From an uncultured Oscillospiraceae bacterium (GTDB lineage: Bacteria; Bacillota_A; Clostridia; Oscillospirales; Oscillospiraceae), in contig CAAGIF010000197.1 of NCBI GenBank assembly GCA_900769845.1, forward strand, positions 1 to 51,676: a stretch of DNA of 51,676 bases, given 5' to 3'. The notes under the pieces are model-generated. The model was given only the letters and a program-made list of their open reading frames with translations, did no database searches and had not been told where the DNA came from. Positions 32,597-42,401 of this stretch are shown piece after piece (positions within the stretch are counted from its first letter, which is position 1; every line of letters begins with the position of its first letter). The translations under genes and the position numbers were made by a program.

Positions 32597-33706
32597 TTAC
32601 TCGGCGTCAGCCTGGCTTGCAGGCTTAATGTCGATTTTATAGCCGGTCAACCGGGCGGCCAGTCTTGCGTTCTGGCCTTCCTTGCCGATGGCAAGGGACA
32701 GCTGATCATCGGGAACGATAACCCGGCATGCCTTCTGTCCGGGGATCAGAGTCACGGATACCACATCCGCAGGGCTCAAAGCGGAGCGGACATACTCGCA
32801 GGGATCCTCACTCCAGACCACGATGTCGATCTTCTCGCCGCAAAGCTCATCCACCACAGCACCGACACGGCCGCCACGGGGACCAACGCAGGCGCCCACA
32901 GGATCGATGCCTTCCATGGTGGCGCGAACTGCCATCTTGGAACGGGAACCGGCCTCACGGGCGATATTGCGGACTTCCACCTGGCCGTCAGCAATTTCGG
33001 GAGTCTCCAGCTCGAACAGCCGGCGAACCAGATTGGGATGGGTCCGGGACACATGAACCAGGGGGCCGCGAGATGCGCGGTGAACTTCCAGCACATAAAC
33101 GCGGATCAGATCGCCGGGATCATAGCTCTCCCCGGGGATCTGCTCGGATGTACGCAGGACTGCGTCATTCTGCTCGCTGCCCTGGCCCAACCGGACGAAG
33201 ATATCGCCGCTGGGATCGATCCGCAGCACAGTGCCGGTGAGCAGCTCCTGCGCCTTGGAAGAATAACTTTCGTACACAACGCCGCGCTCGGCTTCCCGGA
33301 TACCCTGAATGACCACCTGTTTGAAGGTCTGGGCAGCGATGCGGCTGAACTTCTCCACATCCACAGGCAGCCGGATCTGATCACCCACCTGTGCATCGGG
33401 GTTGATATTCCGGGCGGTATCAATGTGGATCTCCAGAGCGGAATCCTCCAGCTCCTCCGCAACGGTCTTCACCACATGTACCTCCAGCTTCTGCTCTGTC
33501 AGGTCCACGACAACATTTTCAGCAGGAACATCCCGGCGGTCCTCACGGTCCTTGCGGTAGGCATTGGCCATGCCCTGCTTCATCCGCTCCACCATATATT
33601 CAACGGGGATACCCTTCAATTTTTCCAGGTCCCGCAGGCTGGCAAAAATCTCTGCACAATCGATTTTGTGCATCTCGGGCTGCTTCTTCTTGGTATTTCT
33701 GGCCAT
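32597..33706 (-). CDS. nusA: Transcription elongation factor NusA
   Basis: This 369-residue factor controls pausing, termination and antitermination. The N-terminal RNAP-binding domain (to about 135) is followed by an S1 domain (GTVLRIDPSGDIFVRLG). Two KH domains follow: GACVGPRGGRVGAVVDEL in the first and LAIGKEGQNARLAARLTG in the second. It lacks the C-terminal acidic repeats of proteobacterial NusA, as normal for Firmicutes. It begins 19 nt after rimP. NusA may regulate its own operon through the structured rimP leader, but that is speculative. Confidence 0.97.
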   Translation of the reverse strand: MARNTKKKQPEMHKIDCAEIFASLRDLEKLKGIPVEYMVERMKQGMANAYRKDREDRRDVPAENVVVDLTEQKLEVHVVKTVAEELEDSALEIHIDTARNINPDAQVGDQIRLPVDVEKFSRIAAQTFKQVVIQGIREAERGVVYESYSSKAQELLTGTVLRIDPSGDIFVRLGQGSEQNDAVLRTSEQIPGESYDPGDLIRVYVLEVHRASRGPLVHVSRTHPNLVRRLFELETPEIADGQVEVRNIAREAGSRSKMAVRATMEGIDPVGACVGPRGGRVGAVVDELCGEKIDIVVWSEDPCEYVRSALSPADVVSVTLIPGQKACRVIVPDDQLSLAIGKEGQNARLAARLTGYKIDIKPASQADAE

Positions 33707-33725
33707 TTTATTTCTGCTCCTTCTA

Positions 33726-34178
33726 TCAGAATTCTACGCGAAGCCGCACCAGGGCGACCTCAGATTTTTCAAATGTGATGGTTTCCTTTCCTGCCAGAAC
33801 CGTGACCTTGCCGTTTTCATAGCCGGTCAGCTGACAGGGGATCTCTTTCAGTCCGTTCCTGGGGCGGTAAAGCTTCACCGTAATGGCGCTGCCCATAAAC
33901 CGTTCAAAGTCCGAAGGACGCTTCAGCGCCCGTTCCAGGCCGGCGGAACAAACCTCAAAATGATAGCTGTCGGGAATGGGGTCTGCCTCATCCAGCAGGG
34001 GATCCACCGCCCGGGAAATATTCTCGCAGTCCGTGATATCCACGCCGCCTTCCTTATCCAGATACAGCCGCAGGAAACGCTGATCTCCCTCCCGGACATA
34101 TTCCACATCCCAAAGCTGGCAGCCATGTTCCTTAACCACGGGTTCAGCAAGTTTTGCAACAATTTCTGTTACTTTCAT
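33726..34178 (-). CDS. rimP: Ribosome maturation factor RimP
   Basis: This 150-residue protein is required for 30S assembly. It starts KVTEIVAKLAEPVVKEHGCQLWDVEYV, followed by LRLYLDKEGGVDITDCENISRAVDPLLD and YHFEVCSAGLERALKRPSDFERF, which are the family hallmarks. It is the first gene of the operon and has the AAGGTG site upstream of its ATG. A strong promoter and a large hairpin lie in its leader. Confidence 0.95.
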   Translation of the reverse strand: MKVTEIVAKLAEPVVKEHGCQLWDVEYVREGDQRFLRLYLDKEGGVDITDCENISRAVDPLLDEADPIPDSYHFEVCSAGLERALKRPSDFERFMGSAITVKLYRPRNGLKEIPCQLTGYENGKVTVLAGKETITFEKSEVALVRLRVEF

Positions 34179-34203
34179 CGGTTCACCTTCCTGATCTCAA
34201 CAA

Positions 34204-34231
34204 GAAAGAGAGGGGCGCGCCCCTCTCTTTC
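34204..34231 (-). promoter_or_regulatory. 28-bp perfect palindrome in the rimP operon leader
   Basis: GAAAGAGAGGGGCG is directly followed by its reverse complement, so the transcript can form a very stable hairpin ending 25 nt upstream of rimP ATG. It has no real T-run, which argues against simple termination. Confidence 0.7.
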
Positions 34232-34254
34232 AAGTCCTACTATCGTACGATGGT

Positions 34255-34283
34255 ATTATACCACCGTTTTTTCCTTTTTGCAA
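34255..34283 (-). promoter_or_regulatory. Promoter of the rimP-nusA-infB operon
   Basis: On the minus strand TTGCAA (34278-34283), a 17-bp spacer and TATAAT (34255-34260). The -10 lies inside a 13-bp palindrome (TGGTATTATACCA, 34251-34263) and next to TCGTACGA, which could hold a regulator. Confidence 0.82.
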
Positions 34284-34393
34284 GGGGTTTTTGGGAGAAA
34301 TATCTGAATTTTTCCCGGTTTTTTCGGTCAAATCTGCCGAAGAACTCCCTTGACAGGAAATTCTCTCCCCACCGTTTGCTCCCCCCCATCTTA

Positions 34394-34428
34394 CAAAACA
34401 AAAGGTCCGCCGCAAAATGCGGCGGACC
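34394..34428 (-). terminator. Terminator of the rnpA-yidC-khpB transcript
   Basis: On the minus strand GGTCCGCCGCA pairs perfectly with TGCGGCGGACC (plus 34404-34428, 3-4-nt loop), followed by TTTTGTTTTG. It starts 14 nt past the khpB stop. Confidence 0.92.
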
Positions 34429-34441
34429 GGAAATGGTTTCC

Positions 34442-35314
34442 TTACCGGACGTATTCGATGACAACGCGGCGGTTGGGCTCGCTGCCGGTGGAATGGGTGG
34501 TGATATTGTCCATATCCTGGAGCGCTGCGTGGATCACATGGCGCTCATAGGCATTCATGGGCTCCAGAGTGGTGCGGCGGCGGGCCTTCAGAACCTGCTG
34601 CGCCTTCTTCCGGGCGTAGCGGCGGAGGCTGTCCTCCCGCTTCTCCCGGTAGCACTCTGCGTCCACATTGATGCGGATATGACCTTCCACACCCCGGTTG
34701 ATGGTGTAGTTTGCCAGATGCTGAATGGCATCCAGGGTATCACCCCGGCGGCCGATGAGATAACCCAGGTCCTCACCAACCAGTTCTGCCTTGTAGGTGT
34801 TCTCATTTTCCTTCCAGGCATGGGGGACAGCGTTGGATCCCATCTTCTCCAGCAGGCCCTTCAGGAACTGCTCGATCTTCTCCTCCACGGAACCGGCCTC
34901 CGCGGGGGCGTAGACCTTGGGCTCCTTGGGGGCTTCGGGCTTCTTCTCGGGCTTGGGGGCCTTCTGGGGAGCGGGCTTCTTTTCAGGTTTGGGAGCCTCA
35001 GGCTTCACGGGAGCAGCCTTGGGGGCTTCCGGCTTGGGAGGTTCGGGCTTCTTTTCCAGAATGGGCTTTGCCTTGGGCTTGGAACGGGATGCGCTTCCCA
35101 GGGCGCTCTTGGGTTTTTCCGGCGCTGCCACGGGATCGGGAGCCTCATAGGTCACCTGAACCTTGGCATCGGTCTTGCCAAAACCCAGGAACCCGGGTTT
35201 TGCCTGCTGGAGCACCTGAACAGAAACACTGTCCCGGTCCAGGCCCAGCTGGGTCAGAGCAGCCTCGATGGCCAGGTCAATGGTCTTGCCGGTGGCTACA
35301 ATGGTCTTTTCCAT
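34442..35314 (-). CDS. khpB: RNA-binding protein KhpB (Jag/SpoIIIJ-associated)
   Basis: This 290-residue protein has three parts. A Jag-N domain (MEKTIVATGKTIDLAIEAAL, PGFLGFGKTDAKV) covers about 1-60. A Lys/Pro/Glu/Ala-rich linker (about 65-145) with many KPE or KPEAPK units follows. The C-terminus has KH and R3H domains (LGYLIGRRGDTLDAIQHL with the GxxG loop, then RRTTLEPMNAYERHVIHAAL). KhpB pairs with KhpA and binds many RNAs; in pneumococcus it affects cell elongation and division. It is 3 nt downstream of yidC, the usual arrangement. The linker is long compared with Bacillus Jag. Confidence 0.93.
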   Translation of the reverse strand: MEKTIVATGKTIDLAIEAALTQLGLDRDSVSVQVLQQAKPGFLGFGKTDAKVQVTYEAPDPVAAPEKPKSALGSASRSKPKAKPILEKKPEPPKPEAPKAAPVKPEAPKPEKKPAPQKAPKPEKKPEAPKEPKVYAPAEAGSVEEKIEQFLKGLLEKMGSNAVPHAWKENENTYKAELVGEDLGYLIGRRGDTLDAIQHLANYTINRGVEGHIRINVDAECYREKREDSLRRYARKKAQQVLKARRRTTLEPMNAYERHVIHAALQDMDNITTHSTGSEPNRRVVIEYVR

Positions 35315-35317
35315 GGA

Positions 35318-36571
35318 TTATTCCTCCGTAGATTCGGCAGCATAGCGGTTGGGATCGTAGTTGCGGCCCTTGCAGTAGGGACGGTCTGCGATTCCGGACA
35401 TGGCAGAAACCTCTTCCTCTTCACAGATTTCGCCCTTCTTTGCTGCATACTCCTTGGCAGCGGCGGCCTTGGAAGCCTGCTCCTGATCCCGCTGCTGCTT
35501 CTGGATCTTCTTCTTGCTGGTGTTCTGGGTTTGACCGTCAGGGTTTGCTGCCCGGCGCTCAGCGCGAATGCGCTCCCGTTCTGCTTCTGCGGCCTCTTCT
35601 TCCAGAGCCCGCTGCAGACGGATGGCATCCTCTTCATCATAGATCTTGCGGTAGCGCTTGGTCATGATGGGGTCGGAAATCATGCGGAACACACCGCCGA
35701 TGAACCAGTACACACTAAGGCCCGCGGAAACGGTGAAGCCGATCCACAGGGACATAATGGGCATCATCCACATCATCATCTTGCTGGACTGGGCAGACTG
35801 GGACTTTTCTGCCATCTCCTTATCCTGAATACCCTTCTCATTGGTAACCAGGGAGTCATTGTTCTTCTGCATGATCACTGTCTGCAAAATCGAGCTGCCT
35901 GCGGAAATGATGGGAATCAGGAACAGGCCGATATGCGCCCAGTTCCACTGCCAGGTTTCCGCAAAGATATTGAACTGGGGAATTGCGCCCAGGTCAATAC
36001 CCAGGAAATTAAAATTGATACCCGCCAGCGTCTCGGCGCTGATGCCGGGGATGGCTGCCTGGATCTCAGCGGCATACTGGGGGATCATGCCGGCAGCAAT
36101 AACCTGTCCGTAGTAATCGCCGCGGCTGGAAGCGAACAGATCGGGGGCAGCTTCCTTAATGACCGCCACGATCTGGGCAGCCATCTCTGCGCTTTCGCCC
36201 AGGATGTAGGTAATAGGTTCACGGATGACGGTGATCAGCGGAATCAGAATCAAGATGGGCACAAAGTTCCACAGGCAGCCGCCCATACCCATGGTGGCGC
36301 CCTCTTCCTGCTGAAGCTTCTGCATAGCTTCATTCCGCTTCTGCTGGTCGTTTGCGTATTTTCTCTCGATCTCCTGGATCCGGGGCTGGAGCCGGGACAT
36401 CTTCATGGTGCTCTTCTTGGATTTGGCGTTGATGGGCAGCATAATCAACTGAACTGCTACAGCAAAGATGATCATTGCCAGACCGTAGTTGTTTGTCAGG
36501 TCATACAGCTGACCCAGCAACCAACCAAAGGGCACGCGGATAATGTCGGCAAGCTTAAATGCAAGGAACAT
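35318..36571 (-). CDS. yidC: Membrane protein insertase YidC/OxaA
   Basis: This 417-residue insertase has five or so membrane helices. The first two flank a charged cytosolic loop (SKKSTMKMSRLQPRIQEIERKY region, about 57-80), and YQ-rich helices follow (LWNFVPILILIPLITVIREP; YWFIGGVFRMISDPIMTKRY). There is a long charged C-terminal tail rich in Glu, Arg and Lys. ATG 36571 is chosen because AGGAGGT is 7 nt upstream; an in-frame ATG 24 nt earlier lacks a site. There is no lipoprotein signal, unlike Bacillus SpoIIIJ. Neighbours yidD and khpB confirm the assignment. Confidence 0.95.
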   Translation of the reverse strand: MFLAFKLADIIRVPFGWLLGQLYDLTNNYGLAMIIFAVAVQLIMLPINAKSKKSTMKMSRLQPRIQEIERKYANDQQKRNEAMQKLQQEEGATMGMGGCLWNFVPILILIPLITVIREPITYILGESAEMAAQIVAVIKEAAPDLFASSRGDYYGQVIAAGMIPQYAAEIQAAIPGISAETLAGINFNFLGIDLGAIPQFNIFAETWQWNWAHIGLFLIPIISAGSSILQTVIMQKNNDSLVTNEKGIQDKEMAEKSQSAQSSKMMMWMMPIMSLWIGFTVSAGLSVYWFIGGVFRMISDPIMTKRYRKIYDEEDAIRLQRALEEEAAEAERERIRAERRAANPDGQTQNTSKKKIQKQQRDQEQASKAAAAKEYAAKKGEICEEEEVSAMSGIADRPYCKGRNYDPNRYAAESTEE

Positions 36572-36594
36572 TGAAATACCTCCTATGGTTTTCA

Positions 36595-36807
36595 TTACGG
36601 AACGGGGTCATACCAGTCACCCTTATAGAAGGGATGACACCGGGCAAGGCGCTTCAAGGTGAGCCAGCCGCCCTTCAGGGCCCCGTATTTTGTGATTGCC
36701 TCCTTGGCGTAGGCGCTGCAGGTGGGACGAAATCGGCAGCGGGCCGGAAACCCGGGGGAAATGCGCTTCTGGTAAAAGCGGATCAGAGTAAGCAATATGG
36801 TTTTCAT
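36595..36807 (-). CDS. yidD: Membrane protein insertion efficiency factor YidD
   Basis: This 70-residue basic protein carries the family signature [20 protein letters not shown] (residues 11-30), then [12 protein letters not shown] and [24 protein letters not shown]. It is thought to help YidC insert proteins into the membrane. Its start overlaps the rnpA stop by 4 nt. Confidence 0.95.
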   Translation of the reverse strand: MKTILLTLIRFYQKRISPGFPARCRFRPTCSAYAKEAITKYGALKGGWLTLKRLARCHPFYKGDWYDPVP

Positions 36808-37145
36808 AGGTCTTCCCTCAAAACCCCCGCCTTTTGGGCGGCGGAGAGGTAGCCCTCTGTCAGTTTTCCAAAATCGGCGTGGATCGCCTTAGTCCGGGCA
36901 ACCACAACAATATCCCAACCGGATTGGAACCGGTCCTCGTTCAGCCGGTAAACCTCCCGCAGTCTTCTGCGGACCCGGTTTCGCACCACAGCATGCCCCA
37001 GCCTCTTGCTGACGGTAATGCCGACCCGATTGGTCCCGGTGCGGTTTTTTCTGGCGTAGAGCACCAGAAAGCCATTGGCGTGTCCGGAAGTCCGGTACAG
37101 CCGCTGAAATATGTGGTTGAGCTTCAAAGAACTGGAAAACTTCAT
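36804..37145 (-). CDS. rnpA: Ribonuclease P protein component
   Basis: This 113-residue basic protein assists the RNase P RNA in 5' tRNA processing. The RNR signature is [24 protein letters not shown] in the centre, preceded by [17 protein letters not shown] and followed by [12 protein letters not shown]. It overlaps yidD. It is separated from rpmH by 307 bp that include a strong hairpin with a T-run, so it may have its own promoter; none is convincing by eye. Confidence 0.96.
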   Translation of the reverse strand: MKFSSSLKLNHIFQRLYRTSGHANGFLVLYARKNRTGTNRVGITVSKRLGHAVVRNRVRRRLREVYRLNEDRFQSGWDIVVVARTKAIHADFGKLTEGYLSAAQKAGVLREDL

Positions 37146-37245
37146 AATGCCTTTTCCTCTAGATAAAACCGGAGCAGTATCTTCAGACGCTGTTGAAGAA
37201 ATGGATTGTTGTGCAGACAGCGAGGAATTTTGATTCAGATCAAGG

Positions 37246-37287
37246 TTGAATCCCGCAGGAATACTTTGTGTGTTTCAAGGGATTCAA
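37246..37287. repeat. Inverted repeat between rpmH and rnpA
   Basis: TTGAATCCC (37246-37254) and GGGATTCAA (37279-37287) are perfect inverted copies with a 24-bp spacer. The 307-bp gap 37146-37452 otherwise contains the rpmH terminator and no gene I can support. Confidence 0.6.
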
Positions 37288-37352
37288 AACGCAGATCTGG
37301 ATTAAAGGAACCGCTGTTCTGCCAATCAGCCGTTTCGAGACGGTGTCCAATT

Positions 37353-37398
37353 AAAAAGGGAGCGGGGCGAATTTCCCATTCACCCCGCTGTAGCTCCC
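37353..37398 (-). terminator. Terminator after rpmH
   Basis: On the minus strand GGGAGC...GCTCCC with an inner CGGGGTGAAT/ATTCGCCCCG stem (one mismatch) is followed by TTTTT. It starts 54 nt past the rpmH stop. Confidence 0.75.
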
Positions 37399-37452
37399 GT
37401 TTCGCATATGAGCGCTTCACCCGTCGTGATGGTTATCCCACGAATCCTACAC

Positions 37453-37587
37453 TCAGGCGGACAGAACCTTGCGGCCCTTTGCACGGCGGCGGGCCAGAAC
37501 CTTACGGCCATTGGAAGTAGCCATTCTCTGACGGAAACCGTGGACCTTGGAACGATGACGACGGCTGGGCTGATAGGTACGCTTCAT
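37453..37587 (-). CDS. rpmH: Ribosomal protein L34
   Basis: This 44-residue protein ([20 protein letters not shown], then ending AKGRKVLSA) is a complete L34 of the large subunit. ATG 37587 follows AGGAGG with 7-nt spacing; the longer open frame upstream has no support. It has a strong own promoter and a terminator. dnaA, which lies upstream of rpmH in many Firmicutes, is not present here; typA is found instead. Confidence 0.97.
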   Translation of the reverse strand: MKRTYQPSRRHRSKVHGFRQRMATSNGRKVLARRRAKGRKVLSA

Positions 37588-37678
37588 GAAATACACCTCC
37601 TGTTTTTTCAATAAATGCTCGACAGCCAAATGGCCGCAGCAACACATAGTAATAGAGCATACATGCTCACGTTAAAAC

Positions 37679-37707
37679 ATTGTAACCGAAAAACAACAGA
37701 AGGTCAA
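37679..37707 (-). promoter_or_regulatory. Promoter of rpmH
   Basis: On the minus strand TTGACC (37702-37707), a 17-bp spacer and TACAAT (37679-37684). The leader of about 85 nt includes a GAGCAT/ATGCTC hairpin (37655-37668). Confidence 0.82.
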
Positions 37708-37761
37708 CAACTTTTTCGTCTTTTTTAAAAAAAGAATTGCATTTTCCTATCTATCGGTCAC

Positions 37762-37796
37762 AAAAACTCCCGAAAAGGCGGTGCCTTTTCGGGAGT
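37762..37796 (-). terminator. Terminator of typA
   Basis: On the minus strand ACTCCCGAAAAGGC pairs perfectly with GCCTTTTCGGGAGT (14 bp, 3-nt loop), followed by TTTTTG. Confidence 0.93.
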
Positions 37797-37810
37797 ACGG
37801 ATATTGCTCA

Positions 37811-39646
<1,836 letters not shown>

Positions 39647-39695
39647 ATATAAAATCTCCTTTGGCAGGTAAAGTTACAAATTCTCTCAACTTAGA

Positions 39696-39724
39696 AATAT
39701 AGCACAATGCCAAAAGGATTGCAA
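39696..39724 (-). promoter_or_regulatory. Promoter of typA
   Basis: On the minus strand TTGCAA (39719-39724), a 17-bp spacer and TATATT (39696-39701), about 50 nt upstream of ATG 39646. Confidence 0.72.
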
Positions 39725-39806
39725 TACTTTTTGGTAATAATTACGAAAAAAATCCGCTTATTCCATAGAAATTCTGCATTCTCCGTCTTCCCGTGACCGT
39801 TGCACA

Positions 39807-39840
39807 GAAACCGGGTGCCGCGCGATTCGCAGCACCCGGT
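39807..39840 (-). terminator. Terminator of the nfeD-SPFH-PH operon
   Basis: On the minus strand ACCGGGTGC pairs with GCACCCGGT (9 bp, plus an inner GCG/CGC stem), followed by TTTCTG. It begins 13 nt past the stop at 39854. Confidence 0.75.
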
Positions 39841-39853
39841 ACTCATTACGGAA

Positions 39854-40474
39854 CTAAGGACGGTATTCTGTTTGATAGCCGGGATTTTCCGCCGGGCGGT
39901 AGGCGTTGGGATACTCTATATCCGTCTGGATGTCCAGAATGATCTTCTGGATCCGGTGATAGGCCTCCTGAGGATTGCTCAGATCCTCCATGACCTTCGT
40001 TTGCGGATAATATCCGCCTTTCCGATAGATCTGAGTCCCGTCATCCAGGACGATATCACCGGTGTGGAACAGCTTATCCAACAGACCGATCCGCACCTGG
40101 GCATTACGCAGGTCCTTATAAAACAGGGATGTTTCATTCACCGCCAGGAAGCCGCCCTGGAGGATGATACGCCGGTTGGTAACGTAGTAGGTAGTGTTTT
40201 TCCACCGGCGGCCCGCAGTAATCACATTGGCCAGCCAGATCCATACCGGCATCAGATGCAGCAGCATGAAGGGAATCAGAAACGGTATTGCGCCGGCATC
40301 CCGGATTGCAGCAACAATAAAGGTGGAATCAAATGCCAACCAGAGAAGCGCCAGAGGCATCAGCGTCAGGGATTTAGTGGCGATGAACGTCCCCTTCTTG
40401 GGCTTGCCCTGCCAGAGAATCGCCTCTCCGGCAGAGAGCATAGGCCTGTTTTCTCTATAAGCAAATTCGTCCAA
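39854..40474 (-). CDS. Bacterial PH-domain membrane protein
   Basis: This 206-residue protein has two adjacent membrane helices (about 37-58 and 63-88) followed by a bacterial PH-like domain. The domain begins TTYYVTNRRIILQGGFLAVNETSLFYKDL, the recurrent start of bPH_2 domains. The C-terminal 50 residues are hydrophilic. It begins 3 nt after the SPFH gene stop and completes a three-gene membrane operon. Function is unknown; such proteins may read or organise membrane lipids or partner with SPFH proteins. Confidence 0.75.
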   Translation of the reverse strand: MDEFAYRENRPMLSAGEAILWQGKPKKGTFIATKSLTLMPLALLWLAFDSTFIVAAIRDAGAIPFLIPFMLLHLMPVWIWLANVITAGRRWKNTTYYVTNRRIILQGGFLAVNETSLFYKDLRNAQVRIGLLDKLFHTGDIVLDDGTQIYRKGGYYPQTKVMEDLSNPQEAYHRIQKIILDIQTDIEYPNAYRPAENPGYQTEYRP

Positions 40475-40477
40475 TTT

Positions 40478-41398
40478 TTACTCCTTTACAGCCTCGGTGA
40501 TGCCGTTGGCCAAACCCACCAGGCCCTGCATTTCGCTGGGAATGATGATCTTGGTTGCCTGACCGTCAGCCACCTTCTGCATAGCCTCGATGGCCTTCAG
40601 CCGCAGAACGGCATCGTTGGGGGCCTTCTCGTTGAGCATCTCCAGAGAGTCTGCCAGAGCCTGCTGCACGGAGCGGATGGCTTCTGCTTCACCTTCCGCC
40701 TTCAGAACAGCGGCCTGCTTTTCAGCCTCAGCCTTCAGAATGGCGGCTTCCTTCTCAGCAGAAGCTCTCAGAATTGCAGATTCCTTCTCGCCCTGGGCGA
40801 TGAGGATGGCAGAGTTCTTCTGGCCCTCTGCCTGGAGAATCGCCTGGCGGCGGTCACGCTCAGCCTTCATCTGCTTTTCCATGGAACTCTGGATATCGGC
40901 GGGAGGCAGAATGTTCTTCAGCTCCACGCGGTTGACCTTAATGCCCCAGGGATCGGTAGCCTCGTCCAGGATGGCGCGCATCTTGGTGTTGACCACATCG
41001 CGGGAGGTCAGGGTCTGGTCCAGTTCCAGGTCGCCGATGATGTTACGCAGAGTGGTAGCGGTGAGAGTCTCCATAGCCATCATGGGATGCTCCACGCCGT
41101 AGGTATACAGCTTAGGATCGGTGATCTGGAAATACACAACGGTGTCGATCTGCATGGTGACATTATCCTTGGTGATCACGGGCTGGGGGGGATAGTCCAG
41201 AACCTGCTCCTTCAGGCTGACCTTCCGGGCAATGCGATCGATGAAGGGGATCTTGACATGCATACCCACGCCCTGCACCTTATGGAAGCCGCCCAGACGC
41301 TCAATCACATAAGCCCGGGACTGCTGCACCACAAAAATATTGGAAATGATCAATACGAAGAGAAGAACGATAATCGCCGCAATAAGGATCCAACCCAT
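40478..41398 (-). CDS. SPFH/Band 7 membrane scaffold protein
   Basis: This 306-residue protein has one N-terminal membrane helix (4-24) and an SPFH domain starting VVQQSRAYVIERLGGFHKV. It runs through KVSLKEQVLDYPPQPVITKDNV and WGIKVNRVELKNILPP. A long coiled-coil follows with repeated KA/EKEAAIL-type units (about 190-250), and a conserved end (ATKIIIPSEMQGLVGL). This is the QmcA/stomatin branch, which forms large membrane assemblies and often pairs with NfeD. AGGAGG precedes ATG 41398. Confidence 0.9.
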   Translation of the reverse strand: MGWILIAAIIVLLFVLIISNIFVVQQSRAYVIERLGGFHKVQGVGMHVKIPFIDRIARKVSLKEQVLDYPPQPVITKDNVTMQIDTVVYFQITDPKLYTYGVEHPMMAMETLTATTLRNIIGDLELDQTLTSRDVVNTKMRAILDEATDPWGIKVNRVELKNILPPADIQSSMEKQMKAERDRRQAILQAEGQKNSAILIAQGEKESAILRASAEKEAAILKAEAEKQAAVLKAEGEAEAIRSVQQALADSLEMLNEKAPNDAVLRLKAIEAMQKVADGQATKIIIPSEMQGLVGLANGITEAVKE

Positions 41399-41453
41399 AA
41401 TAAATACCTCCTGAAATATTTGTTGTTATTTTTGGATACGGGTGAATTGGGGT

Positions 41454-41906
41454 TTATACGCTTTGGGTTTCTGCCGGGATTTCCACGGGGGTCACAAAGG
41501 CCTTAACGCCTTCGATCCGCTCCACCTTTACCAGAGTTCCGGCGGGGATTGCTTCACCGGTGGCAGAACGGGCTGTCCATTCCATAGCGCCCAGCTTGAC
41601 GCTGCCGGTGGCCTTGAGATTGTCGACGTCCCCGGTAACATAGCCCCGGGCGCCCACAACCGCATCTACATTGGTGGCTGTGAGTCGGGGATTCAGGTGC
41701 TTTTTAACCAGTCCCCGCAGGCTTGCCAGCAGCGCCGCCGACACCGCAAAGAACAGGGTTATCTGCAGCCACACCGGCGCGCCCAGCAGACCGGCGATCA
41801 TCGCCGTCACAGAACCTGCTGCAAACCACAGGGAGATGAGCGTTACCGTGGAGGCTTCTGCAAGCAGAAACAGAACCGTCAGAACCAACCAGATTATTGT
41901 AACCAT
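41454..41906 (-). CDS. NfeD-like membrane protein
   Basis: This 150-residue protein has two or three helices in the first 70 residues (IIWLVLTVLFLLAEASTVTL; VWLQITLFFAVSAALLASL). A C-terminal OB-fold domain (VVGARGYVTGDVDNLKATGS, AIPAGTLVKVERIEGVKAFV) follows. This is the short NfeD1b type lacking the protease domain. ATG 41906 follows AAGGAGG by 9 nt; a TTG 18 nt upstream is less likely. It is the first gene of an operon with the SPFH protein, its classic partner. Confidence 0.88.
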   Translation of the reverse strand: MVTIIWLVLTVLFLLAEASTVTLISLWFAAGSVTAMIAGLLGAPVWLQITLFFAVSAALLASLRGLVKKHLNPRLTATNVDAVVGARGYVTGDVDNLKATGSVKLGAMEWTARSATGEAIPAGTLVKVERIEGVKAFVTPVEIPAETQSV

Positions 41907-41947
41907 ACCTGGCACCTCCTTCAAAGCTATATTTGGTTCGTGTCATT

Positions 41948-41976
41948 AGCATACCAAAAAACAGCCTGCCAGTCAA
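41948..41976 (-). promoter_or_regulatory. Promoter of the nfeD operon
   Basis: On the minus strand TTGACT (41971-41976), a 17-bp spacer and TATGCT (41948-41953). The 495-bp gap 41907-42401 holds this promoter, the pta promoter and a palindrome at 42130-42147. The rest is A+T-rich sequence without a gene that I can support. Confidence 0.8.
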
Positions 41977-42129
41977 TTGGCAGAATAATCAAAATAGCCA
42001 TATTTTCTCTTATATTTCACGAGTTTTTCCTGTTAAAAATGAGAAATCAGCATTTTTTCAACCATTTTGGATCTCTATTCGGTAAATGCTTCTATATTGA
42101 CCGTTTTATAAGGTCTTTAAATCTTATTT

Positions 42130-42147
42130 CATGGTCACATGACCATG
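42130..42147. promoter_or_regulatory. 18-bp palindrome in the nfeD-pta intergenic region
   Basis: CATGGTCA, CA, TGACCATG: perfect 8-bp arms. It lies about 155 bp upstream of the nfeD promoter and 175 bp upstream of the pta -35. Possible operator; no known regulator recognised. Confidence 0.4.
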
Positions 42148-42321
42148 TAGAATTTATCCCCGTCTATCTGTTTTATTCTCTGTTTTCTCAGGAAACAAAA
42201 CTTTTTATGCAACAATATTCCGGTTTTTGTGAAATATTTTCCTTATCTTCTCAATTTTTCTGAAAACTTTCCGTATCCCATCCCGGCAGCGAAAATCCGG
42301 AAAATAATCTTTGAAAAGTGG

Positions 42322-42350
42322 TTGCAGACAAAATCAGGTTGTTGTATAAT
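42322..42350 (+). promoter_or_regulatory. Promoter of pta
   Basis: TTGCAG (42322-42327), a 17-bp spacer and TATAAT (42345-42350). A small CGGGC/GCCCG hairpin (42366-42380) and GGAGG lie in the leader before ATG 42402. Confidence 0.82.
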
Positions 42351-42401
42351 TAATTTGTAAAAATACGGGCAAATGCCCGATAACTGGAGGACTGATATCC
42401 T

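Noticed and set aside
34154..36574. Plus-strand open frame of about 800 codons opposite khpB and yidC
   Set aside because: It spans two convincing minus-strand genes and their terminator, contains Gly/Leu-rich low complexity mirroring the KhpB linker, and has no start signal.
37235..37420. 61-codon minus-strand frame between rpmH and rnpA
   Set aside because: It reads through the rpmH terminator hairpin, lacks a ribosome binding site and has no recognisable sequence.
37588..37810. Replication origin next to rpmH
   Set aside because: No cluster of DnaA boxes (TTATCCACA-like) and no dnaA or dnaN gene are present; the region is explained by the rpmH promoter and typA terminator.
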